Shown: positions 1-9,792, counted from the first letter of the stretch. The stretch is DNA of 64,000 nucleotides from Citromicrobium bathyomarinum (GCA_001306305.2 CP155577.1:310001-374000), one strand, 5' to 3'. Translations and numbers: made by a program. Notes: a model not told the origin generated them from the letters alone.

Positions 1-2
1 AG

Positions 3-2120
3 ACGGGCCAGGTGGACCTCGGCGAAGCGATCCGCAACCTACCCCAGAATTTCTCGGGCGGTCAGAACCCTGGGGTTGGTTCGGGCGGCGGCATCGGCAA
101 TGAAAATGTAAATTCAGCATCGTCTCCCAATCTGCGCGGGCTTGGGCCCGATGCGACGCTGACATTGCTCAACGGTCATCGCCTTCCATACAACTCGGCG
201 TCCCAGGGCGTCGACATCTCCGCCATTCCGCTCGCCATTGTCGACCGGCTCGAGGTCGTCCCCGATGGAGCTTCAGCGCTCTATGGCTCGGACGCGGTTG
301 GCGGCGTTGTGAACGTCATCCTGCGCCGCGACTTTGAGGGCGTGACAACCTCGGCCCAGATTGGAGCGAGCACCGATGGAGGCAACTTTCGCCAACAGGC
401 CGACATAGTCGCAGGCACAATCTGGAACAGTGGCGGCTTCGTCTTCGCCTACGACTTCGCGAACAATTCCGGGATTGAGGCGAGGGAGCGCGCCTATGCA
501 GGATCACTGCTACCGGAAACCTTGCTTTATCCCTCAAACCGGCGCCACGCCGTAACATTTTCGGCGCACCAGAGCTTGTCAGAAGGCGTGGAGGCCAATC
601 TCGACGCGCTCTATTCGTATCGCGAATCAACCACCATTGATGGCACGCCGGCCCAGCGCATTCGGCGTGAGCCCGACCTCGAGACCTTTTCCGTAGCGCC
701 GTCGCTGCAGTTTGACCTTGGGCCGAGTTGGAAGGCCAATCTCGCGGGTGTCTTCGGGCGCGATCGAACCCGCTTCCAGACCAGTTTCATTCCAGAGACA
801 GGTCCGGCGCGCGTCTCTACGGGAAGCTACCTGCATCAGATCACCTCGCTGGAAATGGGTGCGGAAGGCCCGGTTATCACTCTTCCCGGCGGCGAGACGC
901 GCTTGGCTGTCGGCATCGGATTTCGTAACAATCGACTCGAGTACTCTCTGGAAAGCGCGATCCTCAATGCGCAATTCGATGCAACGCAGCGGGCTCGCTT
1001 CGCCTATGCGGAACTGTATGTTCCATTCGTGTCGGGTCGGAACGCCGTCGATGGAATCGAGCAGCTAACGCTATCCGCTGCAGTTCGCTACGAAGACTAT
1101 CCCGGACTCGACCAGCTCGCCACCCCGCGCCTTGGGATTACCTATTCGCCAAGTGGTGATCTGATGTTCAGAGCGAGTTGGGCACGCTCGTTCAAGGCTC
1201 CCACGCTTTTCCAGCAAAACATCTTTTCTCAGGCCATTCTGGTGCCTGCTGCGGTGTTCGGAGCGGGCACCGGCTCCGACACAGTCTTTCTGAGCGGGGG
1301 CGGCAATCCCAACCTCCGTCCCGAGCGCGCCCGAAGCTGGACGGCGGGATTCGAGTTCCAGCCTGCGGCAGTCCGAGGATTGACCGCCTCCGCGACGTGG
1401 TATGATATCCGCTATGACAACCGCGTCGTTGCGCCGATCGCTGGATCGATCGCAGCTGCTATCAACAATCCGGGCTATGCCAGCCTCATCGATTTTTCAC
1501 CTGATCCGGCCGATTTGGCCGAACTCATCGCGGGTGCCCAGTTCGGATTGGAGAACTTTACAGGCCGCCCGTTCGATCCTGCAGATGTTGTCGTTCTGTT
1601 CGATAACAGGAACATCAATGTCGCGGCGTGGAGCGTAGAAGGGCTGGATGCCAGGATTGCCTGGAACCGCGATCTCGGGAATGACCGCTCGATAGGATTG
1701 GATCTCAACGGCAGCTGGTTGCGCAGCAGGCAAACCATCACATCCGAACTACCTGAAGTCCAGCTTGCCGGTACGACTTTCAACCCGCCCCGCTACCGCG
1801 CGCGTGGAGCAGCAAGATATCGGGCAGGCCGCCTTACCGCCAATGCGGCAGTCAGTTATATCGGTGCGCTCGTCGACAGACGGCTTGCAACCGTGCAGCG
1901 GCTGTCACCAAGCGCAACTGTCGATCTTGGCATGCACTATGCGGTCATTCGCGGCGACGACCGTGATCCCGGCCTCGAGTTCTCGTTGACCATTCAAAAC
2001 CTGTTTAACGATAAGCCGGACGTGATCGGCCAAACCGGTCCCAACACAACACCCTACGATTCAACCAATTATTCTCCGATCGGGCGCTTCATCGCGTTTG
2101 GCGTAAGGAGGCATTGGTAA
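3..2120 (+). CDS. TonB-dependent receptor, 5' end outside window
   Basis: Outer-membrane TonB-dependent receptor, probably for uptake of a ligand tied to the adjacent lasso-peptide isopeptidase. The reading frame is open from base 3, and the signal peptide and start of the plug lie outside the window. The visible plug carries LRGLGPDATLTLLNGHRLP and the segment VDRLEVVPDGASALYGSDAV, typical of receptors of the CirA/FecA kind. A long beta-barrel follows, with the usual PRLGITYSP, SFKAPTLFQ and NPNLRPE segments, and the protein ends in FGVRRHW. Its stop codon (2118-2120) overlaps the isopeptidase start, so the two are translationally coupled. In Sphingomonadales such receptors commonly flank lasso-peptide isopeptidases. 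The ligand cannot be read from sequence. Confidence 0.92.
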   Translation, partial: TGQVDLGEAIRNLPQNFSGGQNPGVGSGGGIGNENVNSASSPNLRGLGPDATLTLLNGHRLPYNSASQGVDISAIPLAIVDRLEVVPDGASALYGSDAVGGVVNVILRRDFEGVTTSAQIGASTDGGNFRQQADIVAGTIWNSGGFVFAYDFANNSGIEARERAYAGSLLPETLLYPSNRRHAVTFSAHQSLSEGVEANLDALYSYRESTTIDGTPAQRIRREPDLETFSVAPSLQFDLGPSWKANLAGVFGRDRTRFQTSFIPETGPARVSTGSYLHQITSLEMGAEGPVITLPGGETRLAVGIGFRNNRLEYSLESAILNAQFDATQRARFAYAELYVPFVSGRNAVDGIEQLTLSAAVRYEDYPGLDQLATPRLGITYSPSGDLMFRASWARSFKAPTLFQQNIFSQAILVPAAVFGAGTGSDTVFLSGGGNPNLRPERARSWTAGFEFQPAAVRGLTASATWYDIRYDNRVVAPIAGSIAAAINNPGYASLIDFSPDPADLAELIAGAQFGLENFTGRPFDPADVVVLFDNRNINVAAWSVEGLDARIAWNRDLGNDRSIGLDLNGSWLRSRQTITSELPEVQLAGTTFNPPRYRARGAARYRAGRLTANAAVSYIGALVDRRLATVQRLSPSATVDLGMHYAVIRGDDRDPGLEFSLTIQNLFNDKPDVIGQTGPNTTPYDSTNYSPIGRFIAFGVRRHW

Positions 2121-4267
2121 TGACTGCGCTCCTTACCCTAGCGCTCAGCCTGACGATCGTGCCGACAGCTGAAGATCCGCCATCGGCCGAAGATCCGTGT
2201 GATGCACTGCCCATCGCCCAGGAAACGGCAAATGCGGAATTAGGTGAGTGGACAGTGGACGGACAAGTCCGGATTGCGGATATTGGCGCACCGGTCGGAA
2301 CTCCCAATCGAAGTGTATTTGGCATCTCGCCTGACGACAGCCAAATTGCCTTCACCGTCCGTCGCGCAATTCCCGAGACGAATAGCTATTGCCAAAGACT
2401 GCTGGTCGCGCCGTTGAACGGCGAAGGTTCTCCAATCGAGGTGGCGCGCGGCGGGGAATTCATTCGCGACGATTTCCGGCTTCGCGACTTCACCGCGATA
2501 CTGGCCGGTTGGCCTAGGACAAGCGCGCCGCGATGGTCGCCGGATGGCATGCGAATTGCGTATCTGAGGAGAGAAGCCGGTTCGACACAGGTTTGGTTGG
2601 CCAGCCCAACCGGGCAAACGGGTGCGGTCCGAGCAACCAATCTGGCCGACGATGTCGACGATTTCGCCTGGGCTCAGGACGGAATGGGTCTCATTGTCAG
2701 CACAAGGCCTGCAATTCGCCTCGCCGCCGCGGCAATCGCCAGCGAAGGCAGACGCGGCTTTCTCTTCGACGCGCGGTTTGCGCCGCAGGCAGCCGACCGA
2801 CCGATACCGACCGGCCATGCCGATCCGATCTATACATGGGTTTCGCTTCGGGACGGGTCATCGCGACCTGCAACCGAAATGGAGCAGGTGCTTATTGCCC
2901 CGCCGCGACCGGCAGCGATACCGGACAACGCACGAAATGTTCGATCAGGAGAGGGCGGATTTTCGGCCTGGCTCGAAGCAGAGTTCCCCGAGCGTCTCCT
3001 CAGCCCGACGCGGCTGGTTCTGGCCGCTCCGGACGGCAGCCGAAAAGTCTGCCCTGTCACGCAATGCGACGGCATCCGAGAACTGTTCTGGTCGGCCTCG
3101 GAGCGCGCCCTTTTCCTCGTCCAGCGTACTGGATGGGCCGACAGCCAGACGGCATTGTTGCGCTGGGATCCCCGCGATGCTGCGCCTCGCCAAGTCCTGA
3201 TTTCCGATGATGTGTTCATCGGGTGCGCCCCTCATGCCAACGAACTTATTTGCGGGCGTGAGGGCAGCACACAGCCTCGCCGATTAGTGGCGCTCGACAT
3301 GCGAACGGGATCAGAACGACTGATCCACGATCCAAACCCGCAGCTTGAGAACATGGAGTATGGCTCCGTCCAGCGTTTCCGCTTCCGCCTGGCAAGCGGT
3401 GTCGAGAGTTTCGCCGACCTTGTCCTGCCGCCCACTCATCGACCTGGCGAACTGCATCCCCTGATCGTGGTGCAGTACCGGAGCCGGGGCTTCCTTCGCG
3501 GAGGAACCGGGGACGAGGTTCCGATCCAGCCTCTCGCCGCACGCGGATTCGCGGTCCTCAGTTTCGACCGGCCTGATTTCCCGCCAGAGGCGTATCTGGC
3601 AACAACCGATGCAGAAATACGGACATTGAGCGAAGATGACTGGGCGGACCGGCGCCAGGTGCAGGAAGCACTAGAGCTCGCTGTACGACGCGCCGTCGAG
3701 ACTGGTGCGGTCGATCCAACGCGCATGGGGATCAGCGGATTCAGTGATGGCGGATCGACCGTCCAGTGGGCGCTGATCAACTCGGACCTTTTCCAGGTCG
3801 CTTCGATGGGATCGTGCTGCGAGGATCTCTACTCCTTCGCTCTCGCTGCAGGGCCACGGTTTACCGAGTATTTGCGGGACATGGGTTATCGCTATTTCGA
3901 GCCCGGTGCCGAAACATTCTGGGAGCCCATGTCGCTCATACTCAATGTGGACCGGATCGATGTTCCAATTTTGATCCAGGCAGGGGACAGCGAGTACGAA
4001 GGCAGCCTCGATGTCGTTGAAACCTTCTCGCATAACAATAAGGCTATCGAACTCTACGTGTTCCCCGATGAGTCTCATGTCAAATGGCAATCGTCGCATC
4101 GCCTGGCGATGTACGAGCGCGTCGTCGAATGGTTCGAGTTCTGGCTTATGGGCAGGCTGAACTGCAATCCTTCAAGAGAAGCACAGTACGCCCGCTGGAG
4201 CGCCATGGAGGGTGCCCCGCCCACACGCGACCTTCGCTGCCATGCTGAACCATTAGCGGGTCCATGA
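2120..4267 (+). CDS. Lasso peptide isopeptidase, AtxE2-like S9 family
   Basis: Predicted alpha/beta-hydrolase of the prolyl-oligopeptidase (S9) family that opens the isopeptide ring of a lasso peptide. The 715-residue protein has an N-terminal secretion-like segment, a beta-propeller half and a C-terminal hydrolase. The nucleophile is S542 in GFSDGG. The acid is probably D623 (QAGDSEYEGS) and the histidine H653 (DESHVKW), with spacing like prolyl oligopeptidases. The ATG at 2120 is chosen because AAGGAGG lies 8 nt upstream and the ATG overlaps the receptor's TAA; a TTG at 2114 is possible. It converges on, and overlaps by 15 bp, the lasso cyclase fragment. The isopeptidase call rests on family plus context (receptor and cyclase); a general S9 peptidase is the alternative. 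Confidence 0.85.
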   Translation: MTALLTLALSLTIVPTAEDPPSAEDPCDALPIAQETANAELGEWTVDGQVRIADIGAPVGTPNRSVFGISPDDSQIAFTVRRAIPETNSYCQRLLVAPLNGEGSPIEVARGGEFIRDDFRLRDFTAILAGWPRTSAPRWSPDGMRIAYLRREAGSTQVWLASPTGQTGAVRATNLADDVDDFAWAQDGMGLIVSTRPAIRLAAAAIASEGRRGFLFDARFAPQAADRPIPTGHADPIYTWVSLRDGSSRPATEMEQVLIAPPRPAAIPDNARNVRSGEGGFSAWLEAEFPERLLSPTRLVLAAPDGSRKVCPVTQCDGIRELFWSASERALFLVQRTGWADSQTALLRWDPRDAAPRQVLISDDVFIGCAPHANELICGREGSTQPRRLVALDMRTGSERLIHDPNPQLENMEYGSVQRFRFRLASGVESFADLVLPPTHRPGELHPLIVVQYRSRGFLRGGTGDEVPIQPLAARGFAVLSFDRPDFPPEAYLATTDAEIRTLSEDDWADRRQVQEALELAVRRAVETGAVDPTRMGISGFSDGGSTVQWALINSDLFQVASMGSCCEDLYSFALAAGPRFTEYLRDMGYRYFEPGAETFWEPMSLILNVDRIDVPILIQAGDSEYEGSLDVVETFSHNNKAIELYVFPDESHVKWQSSHRLAMYERVVEWFEFWLMGRLNCNPSREAQYARWSAMEGAPPTRDLRCHAEPLAGP

Positions 4268-5436
4268 GCGAGCCCAATTCTCGGCTTCGAGCAGGTCAAG
4301 TATGCGACCGAACATGCTGTTGTCGTCTCGTTCATCAGTGCGCAGCGCGGCTTCCACGGCATGGCGGTCGATTACCCCGTTCGCGGCGAGCAACCCATCC
4401 AGCAAGCGCTCGGCGATCGAATTTCGGTTCAGGGCGAAAATTTGCCTTACGAAGCTGTCGGGTCCGGCCTTCGATGTTCTGGCCAGCACGGCAGGCGGCA
4501 ATTCCTGTGCGAATGCCGCCCGGGCCAAAGCGCGGTTCCTGCCGCCGTGTGCCCATATCCAAGTCGGAACACCGAGACAAAACTCCATGAGCGGCTGACT
4601 CATTAGTGGCGAAAATCGAGGCGGGCCGGCGGCCAGTCCATGAATGTGGTTCTGTGCCCGCATGATCAGGACCATATGGTCGCGTTTTCCCGAACCTGAG
4701 ATCCCTAGAGGACTCAGCCAGGGCACGAGTGGCTCGCTGTACGCAGCGTCAGTTCCGCAGGTAAGCAGACTCGCATCGACCGGCCAGCTTTCCCTCGTTC
4801 CCTTACCAAGCCGTCTGCGAAGAACTGCGGCGACCATGGTGGGGACCGAGCATCCGGTGATATGGCACATGTCAATCAGGGAGCGCAGCACGCCTGTCCC
4901 CAGACCCTCCGCTGCCAGCCGGTCGGCTACCGGCGCAGAGGAATGGAGGAAACAGAACAGATTGTCGCCTCCGTTGCCATCGTAGATGACCGAGGCGCCG
5001 AGGTCCGCCATCGCATCGACAAGCAAGGCGTCAAGAATGTGCTGGAATGAACGTCGGGCCGGTCGCGGCAACCCCCGGGAGGAAGACCTCGAAGGATCGT
5101 AAAACGCCGGGTCGTATATCCGTTCGACACACCGAACCCCGAACCATTCCGCCACGCGATTGGCGTATATGCGCTCGTCGCCGGACGGATCCGGAGTGGC
5201 GAGAGTAACGCAATCGAAGCGTTCGCCCGAATGGGCCAGAGCAGCGCAAATGAATGACGAATCGACGCCGCCCGATGCCGCTACGCTTGCTCTTCCAAAC
5301 ATGCCGCTCCAGCTTTGCAGCACTGCGGCGCCGAGCTCCTTCAGTTGCGCGGCGTAATCCGTGAATGCCGGGATCGGCATTCGTGGGAGAAAGTCGGTTG
5401 CATGCCATATCCTACGGATCTGCAAACCCTGGCGCG
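4253..5436 (-). pseudogene. Lasso peptide cyclase (asparagine synthase-like), N-terminally truncated
   Basis: C-terminal ATP-dependent domain of an asparagine-synthetase-like lasso cyclase, the enzyme that forms the macrolactam. The ATP-pyrophosphatase loop SGGVDSS is present, followed by the conserved DGNGGDNLF segment. The linker IWHATDFLPR is where the N-terminal glutaminase-like domain should join, and those roughly 200 residues are absent. Upstream of about 5436 the DNA becomes traG in another frame, so the reading frame that continues to 5530 is a chance fusion. An internal ATG at 5380 could start a 375-residue fragment. Lasso enzymes normally need both domains, so the gene is most likely dead. 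The precursor and leader-peptidase genes are not in the window. Confidence 0.8.
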
Positions 5437-6564
5437 CGGCTTGGTGCGGCTGATGTCGGAGGGCGGGACGACGAGATAGAGTGTGACCGGTCGGCCCTGT
5501 GCCACCAGGTCCGCGATACGCCATTCGCAATGCCGGGTGACCCTGGCGATCACCGGATCGCGGTACAGCCCAAGGAACGACATGGCGGTCGAGAGCACGC
5601 CCGAGCGTTCGTTCTCCGACTTGTTGAGCAATTCTCTCGCCGCGCTCGCGACAACCGGATGGATGCCGTCTTCCCCCAGATGCGGCGTGTGCATCATGGC
5701 GGTCAATGTCGCCTCGATCGATCGGCGCGGATCGGAGAGGAAGTTCGCCACACCGGCGAGCGTCTTGTCAGGCTCGGCATAAAGCACATGCAGAATGGCC
5801 CCGACGAGAAGCGCATGGCTGGTCTTTTCCCAATGGTTGCGCCGTTCGAGCGAGCCTTCCGGGTCGACCAGCACGTCGGCAATGTTCTGGACGTCGCGCA
5901 CCTCGTTGATGCCGCGCCGCACTTCCATCAGCGGATTATAGGCTGCCGACGCTTCATTGGTCGGATCGAACAGAAGCGTGCGGCTGAAGCTGGACCGGAA
6001 ACCAGCGGTCAGCTCCCAGTTCTCGCCCTTGATGTCATGGACGATCGCCGAGTGCGGCCAGGTCAGCAGCGTCGGCACGACAAGGCCGACCCCCTTGCCG
6101 CTGCGCGTCGGTGCGAAACAGAGTACATGTTCTGGCCCGTCGTGGCGAAGATAGAGATTGGCGTGTTGGCCGATAATGACGCCCTTGCCCGCCAGAAGGC
6201 CAGCGCGCGCGATTTCGGAACGGGTCGCCCAGCGCGCCGAGCCATAGGTCGCGCTGTTCCTGATTTCTCGGGCGCGCCAGACCGACATGCCGATCGCGAC
6301 CACGACCGACACGAGACCGCCCGATGCAGCAATCATTCCGCCGGTTTCGAAGATGCGCGGCGCATAGGCTTCGTAGCTGAACCACCACCAGAAGATGGCA
6401 TAAGGCGGATAGACAGGCGCTCCGGAAACACTGAACCACGGCGCGCCCAATTGCGCCTGATAGCCGAGCGCGTATGCCGTCCACTGAGTGCCCGCCCAGA
6501 CGCCTGCGAGCGTGAGAGCGAAGACGACGAGTATCTGACCCCACAATATCCGGGTTGCCGACAA
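5437..6564 (-). pseudogene. traG: Type IV coupling protein TraG/VirD4, C-terminally truncated
   Basis: Inner-membrane ATPase that couples the relaxosome to the mating channel. About 376 genuine residues remain: N-terminal membrane segments (near residues 8-28 and 74-94), the conserved YGSARWATRSEI segment, and the Walker A loop PTRSGKGVG at about 152-160. Homology stops after VPPSDISRTKP. At about 5436 the sequence crosses into the lasso cyclase in a different frame, giving an unrelated 32-residue tail that ends at 5341. The Walker B half (normally near residue 400 of a roughly 650-residue protein) is missing. The element should therefore be transfer-defective unless another coupling protein exists elsewhere. 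The trb mating-pair genes expected next are not in the window. Confidence 0.88.
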
Positions 6565-6664
6565 GGCTGTCTCCTTTCGTGAAAGGCAGCACGGCGGCTT
6601 TGCATCGCATATTCAAGTCAGAAGCTGCGTGATCGCAGGCTGGCGTAGCGAAAGCGGGAAGCGG

Positions 6665-7366
6665 CTAGATTGCTTCCCAATCAAAGGCAGGATTGCCGGA
6701 CCAGGTCAGGCGATACATCGCCCCTTGCGCGACCGATTGCACGACATTGGGCCACAAGGCCGCGATGCAGGTTCCGCCCGCATGGCGGACCGAAGAATAG
6801 ATAATCCCGTTATGGCCGGCGGCGCGCGCCTGCGCCGCTAGAGCATTGCCGACCGGATAGCCTTTCGTCTTGTCCGGATCGAGTGCGGGGTGATCAGGCA
6901 CGCCGCGCAGATCGATAAAGACCCCCGCCATGCTGGCGATCATCTCGCCATATTCGACAACGGCATCGAAATCGTCGGCATCGGCGAGCGCCTGCGTCAG
7001 GTGATGACCGACCTCGGCGATGCAGGTCTCGACATCGAGCGCGGCATACCATGCGCCGCGGTTCGCGGGGTTGAAGCGATTGGGCTCGCGCGGCTTGGCA
7101 TAGGCGAAGCTCGCATTGATAAATCTGGCATGCGGCACGCCGTGAACCAGCTCGTCGGCTGTCAGCCCGCCAAGCCCGCGCTCTTCGGCGATCAGGCGCG
7201 AACTCGTCGCCCCCTCGATTTCAGCGAGCAGCGCAAGCTCTTCACCATTGTCGGCTAGCGGAGCCATGACCGCTTCGCGCAAACGCGCGCTGGAAACGAG
7301 CCGGACCGTCCGCTCGAAGGCTTCGCGGATCTGCGGCGGCTCGCCCTCCTCCTCAGAGCCCGCCAC
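6665..7366 (-). CDS. RES-domain toxin (NAD+ phosphorylase family)
   Basis: Toxin of a type II toxin-antitoxin pair. RES toxins deplete NAD+. The 233-residue protein carries the RES hallmarks: RFN with a downstream arginine and WYAALD (conserved Arg, Tyr and acidic residues), and the IIYSSVRHAGG segment holding the conserved serine. The start is GTG at 7366, inside the last codons of the antitoxin gene, so the two overlap by 14 bp and are coupled. It sits between the relaxase and traG and may act as an addiction module for the element. It is longer than minimal RES proteins (about 150-200 residues) because of a helical N-terminal extension. Confidence 0.9.
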   Translation of the reverse strand: MAGSEEEGEPPQIREAFERTVRLVSSARLREAVMAPLADNGEELALLAEIEGATSSRLIAEERGLGGLTADELVHGVPHARFINASFAYAKPREPNRFNPANRGAWYAALDVETCIAEVGHHLTQALADADDFDAVVEYGEMIASMAGVFIDLRGVPDHPALDPDKTKGYPVGNALAAQARAAGHNGIIYSSVRHAGGTCIAALWPNVVQSVAQGAMYRLTWSGNPAFDWEAI

Positions 7367-7784
7367 GAAGCGCGTCGATATATTGCCTAGTCTCTAACAT
7401 GCGCGGAATACCGCCTTCGATCATTGCCTGGATGGGCGAGCGGCGATCGAAGACCGGAGCCCTGTTTTCGAGTTTCGGCCAGCGGTCGGCCATGTCGTTG
7501 GCAAACAGCAGGTGCAGCCCCTTGAACAGGCCGATCAGCGCCGACGCGCGGGTCAACTGGTCCTGACCGAGCGAGCCCTCCCATGTTCCGGCTTTCATCC
7601 GGTCCCAGGTGCTTTCGGACACGCCGAGCAGTGCAGCACCGTCGGCGTTGCTCGCACCCCAAGCCTCGATGAGCCGCAGCACGGCTTTTACCGCAGCGCT
7701 GGTGAGGCGGCTGCGATCACCGTCGCTTGCAAAGGTCTGAAGCCCCGGGGGAGCTTCGGCATGTTGAATCGCTGCACTTACCAT
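7353..7784 (-). CDS. MbcA/ParS/Xre-type antitoxin of the RES pair
   Basis: Antitoxin partner of the RES toxin: 143 residues with an N-terminal helix-turn-helix-like region (GASNADGAALLGVSESTWDRM) and a C-terminal MbcA/ParS/Xre toxin-binding domain (LIGLFKGLHLLF, then NRAPVFDRRSPIQAMIEGG). The ATG at 7784 is preferred over an in-frame upstream start at 7832 because AGGAGA (7791-7796) lies 6 nt before it. The AT-rich segment just upstream, including CATATG near 7816, is a plausible autoregulatory site. Its ribosome-binding context (ATCAGGAGA) matches that of other minus-strand genes of the element. Confidence 0.87.
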   Translation of the reverse strand: MVSAAIQHAEAPPGLQTFASDGDRSRLTSAAVKAVLRLIEAWGASNADGAALLGVSESTWDRMKAGTWEGSLGQDQLTRASALIGLFKGLHLLFANDMADRWPKLENRAPVFDRRSPIQAMIEGGIPRMLETRQYIDALRGGL

Positions 7785-7858
7785 ATCGCATCTCCTGATG
7801 CGTTTATAAGCATCATATGGTGCGTTTGTCAAGATTTCCGTTTAGATGCCGGTGCTCA

Positions 7859-9601
7859 TCAAACCGCCGGCCCGCGCGAGCGCGCAAAGTTCCAATCGAC
7901 ACCGCCGCGTGCATTAACCTTGCCAGCGACTTCTTTTCCAAGATGCCGCTCGAGGTCTTGCCTCCAGGGCACGAGCTGGAAACCCACTCCGTCATCGATC
8001 ATGGCGAAGCGACCCGACGCCAGCGAAATGCGCTCGCGGTAGATGCCGGAAATGTGATCGCCTTCCGTTACCGGATTTGCCAGACGACCATGACGCGCAG
8101 CCAGCGCTTTACCTGCCGCGTCCAGTTCCTGCTTGCGGAGCGCTCCGAGAAGGTTGCGCACCAAGGTCACGCTCCTACCATGTCGCTTCGCAAGACTTTG
8201 ATCGACGAGCCAGTCACGGCGCTCGTCAAGAGCCTTCCGGACTTCATTGCCGAAGCCGCCTCCCAGCGACGCGGCTCGTGCCGACAGCAGCTGCCGGTCG
8301 AGCCAGGTCGCCCCGCGCGCGTCAATCTGCCGCTCGAGCGGCAGGTCCGAGCGCACCAGCAGGCTTTCGCGCCGCCGCCCCTTGCGGTCGGTCCATTCGC
8401 TTGTCTCGACGATCGCGCCGGGTGCTGCATCGCTCGTCTGGTCAAGATCGGGGAAGCGAAGATAGTGGGCGCGACCGTCCACTCCTTCGACGATCGCATA
8501 AGCCTCGCCTGTCAGCTCGTTATGGAGACCGCGCTCGACCAACCTGCCGATGACTCGGCGGTTCTCGTCTTCTCCATGCAGCGCTAAGGATGCAAGGGCG
8601 CCTTGTGCGCCGCGTCCACTCATCGCCTTGTGCAAGGTCTTGATGATGTCGCCGCGCTCGCCAAGCGCGCGCAAGGTCGGTTCGAGATCTGCGGCCAAGG
8701 TCCAGCGCGCCGCCCCGATCCGCTCGGCCAATCCCATGCGTTCGAGCGTTCGTGCGCGGCCGATAAGGAATGCGCGGTTGCTGCGCCGTGTCGCATCGAC
8801 TTCGGGGGACAAATCGACCACGCCGAGATCGTCGCGTTGCTTTTGCAGCCGGCGGTCGAGTGAGGTCCAGCGCTCGGCATCGACCTCGCGGCGAAGCGCT
8901 AGCTGAATATCGCGCTCGCTGCGCGGCCCGAGTTCGATAGTGACGCGCTCCTGGGCACGGGCCCGCATGCCTTCGCTGATATAAGAGCGATCAATCACCA
9001 GGTCCCTGCCATCCGAGGCAACGCCGCGGACCAGAACATGGACATGCGGGTTGTCGGTATTCCAGTGATCGACCGCCACCCAGTCGAGGCTGGTGTCGAG
9101 GTCGCTCGCCATATCTTCAAGGAGCTCGCGCGTGAAAGCGCAAAGGTCAGCCATCTCGCTCGCGTCTTCCGGCGACACGATGAAGCGGAAGTGATGCCGG
9201 TCGTCTCCGCAGCGCGCGGCGAAGGCATCGCCATCGACCTCATCCGACGAGGCATCGAACATCTGGGCATCCGATCCGTCACGGGTGACGCCGTCGCGTT
9301 CGAGATAGGCGATGTGGCGAGCGAGCGGTGCAGAGCGGAAGCGGCTGCCGCCATGACGAACGACGCGCGCCTTGATGATGACCCGCCGCTGGAAAGCATG
9401 GGGGCGGCCTCGGAACGCAGCCCTTTTGCCGCGTCCCAGATGTCCGGTTCCGCCGCCAGCCCGGCCTCGCGTGAGCGGTGTATAGCCTGACCGGCGCGAA
9501 ACCTGCAGCACGCGTCCGACCAGCGAACCGGCCTTGCGATAGGCGCGCGCATCGCTGTCTCGCGACTGACCCGGCCTGATGTTGATTTCATCGTCAGCCA
9601 T
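7859..9601 (-). CDS. Conjugative relaxase, DUF3363 family
   Basis: VirD2-like relaxase that would nick oriT and lead the transferred strand. The 580-residue protein starts with the family's MADDEINIRPG segment and a basic N-terminus. It has HHFRFIVSPED, the metal-binding motif HWNTDNPHVHVLVRG (histidine triad region), then the long C-terminal DUF3363 region. The ATG at 9601 is the only start that keeps the conserved N-terminus. It lies upstream of the toxin-antitoxin pair and traG on the same strand. The 240-bp gap before it (9602-9841) is the natural place to look for oriT. Confidence 0.93.
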   Translation of the reverse strand: MADDEINIRPGQSRDSDARAYRKAGSLVGRVLQVSRRSGYTPLTRGRAGGGTGHLGRGKRAAFRGRPHAFQRRVIIKARVVRHGGSRFRSAPLARHIAYLERDGVTRDGSDAQMFDASSDEVDGDAFAARCGDDRHHFRFIVSPEDASEMADLCAFTRELLEDMASDLDTSLDWVAVDHWNTDNPHVHVLVRGVASDGRDLVIDRSYISEGMRARAQERVTIELGPRSERDIQLALRREVDAERWTSLDRRLQKQRDDLGVVDLSPEVDATRRSNRAFLIGRARTLERMGLAERIGAARWTLAADLEPTLRALGERGDIIKTLHKAMSGRGAQGALASLALHGEDENRRVIGRLVERGLHNELTGEAYAIVEGVDGRAHYLRFPDLDQTSDAAPGAIVETSEWTDRKGRRRESLLVRSDLPLERQIDARGATWLDRQLLSARAASLGGGFGNEVRKALDERRDWLVDQSLAKRHGRSVTLVRNLLGALRKQELDAAGKALAARHGRLANPVTEGDHISGIYRERISLASGRFAMIDDGVGFQLVPWRQDLERHLGKEVAGKVNARGGVDWNFARSRGPAV

Positions 9602-9770
9602 AGACAGGAAAATCGGCAGACGGCGCTTTCAGCATTGAAAAGCCTAAGGATTTCGGTCCAAGCGCCTGCAGGCGCACAGCAGAGATGGCGCATAATCTCC
9701 CGCAAAACCAACCACCTGCACCCCGACCGACGGCGGTGCTTTTATCTCGCCATCCCTCCTTTCTTTTGAT

Positions 9771-9792
9771 GCGTAAGTCTCCGCTTATACGC
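9771..9792. other. Candidate oriT inverted repeat
   Basis: GCGTAAG (9771-9777), TCTCCG spacer, then CTT-AT-ACGC (9784-9792): an inverted repeat with a two-base bulge. It sits in the 240-bp non-coding gap between the relaxase and the lytic transglycosylase. TAAG followed by a C-rich stretch resembles nic regions of some relaxase families. Position supports oriT; the motif match is weak. Confidence 0.35.

Noticed and set aside
5437-5530. Extension of the cyclase reading frame upstream into traG DNA
   Set aside because: These bases encode TraG in another frame up to the junction; the extra residues have no similarity to lasso cyclases.
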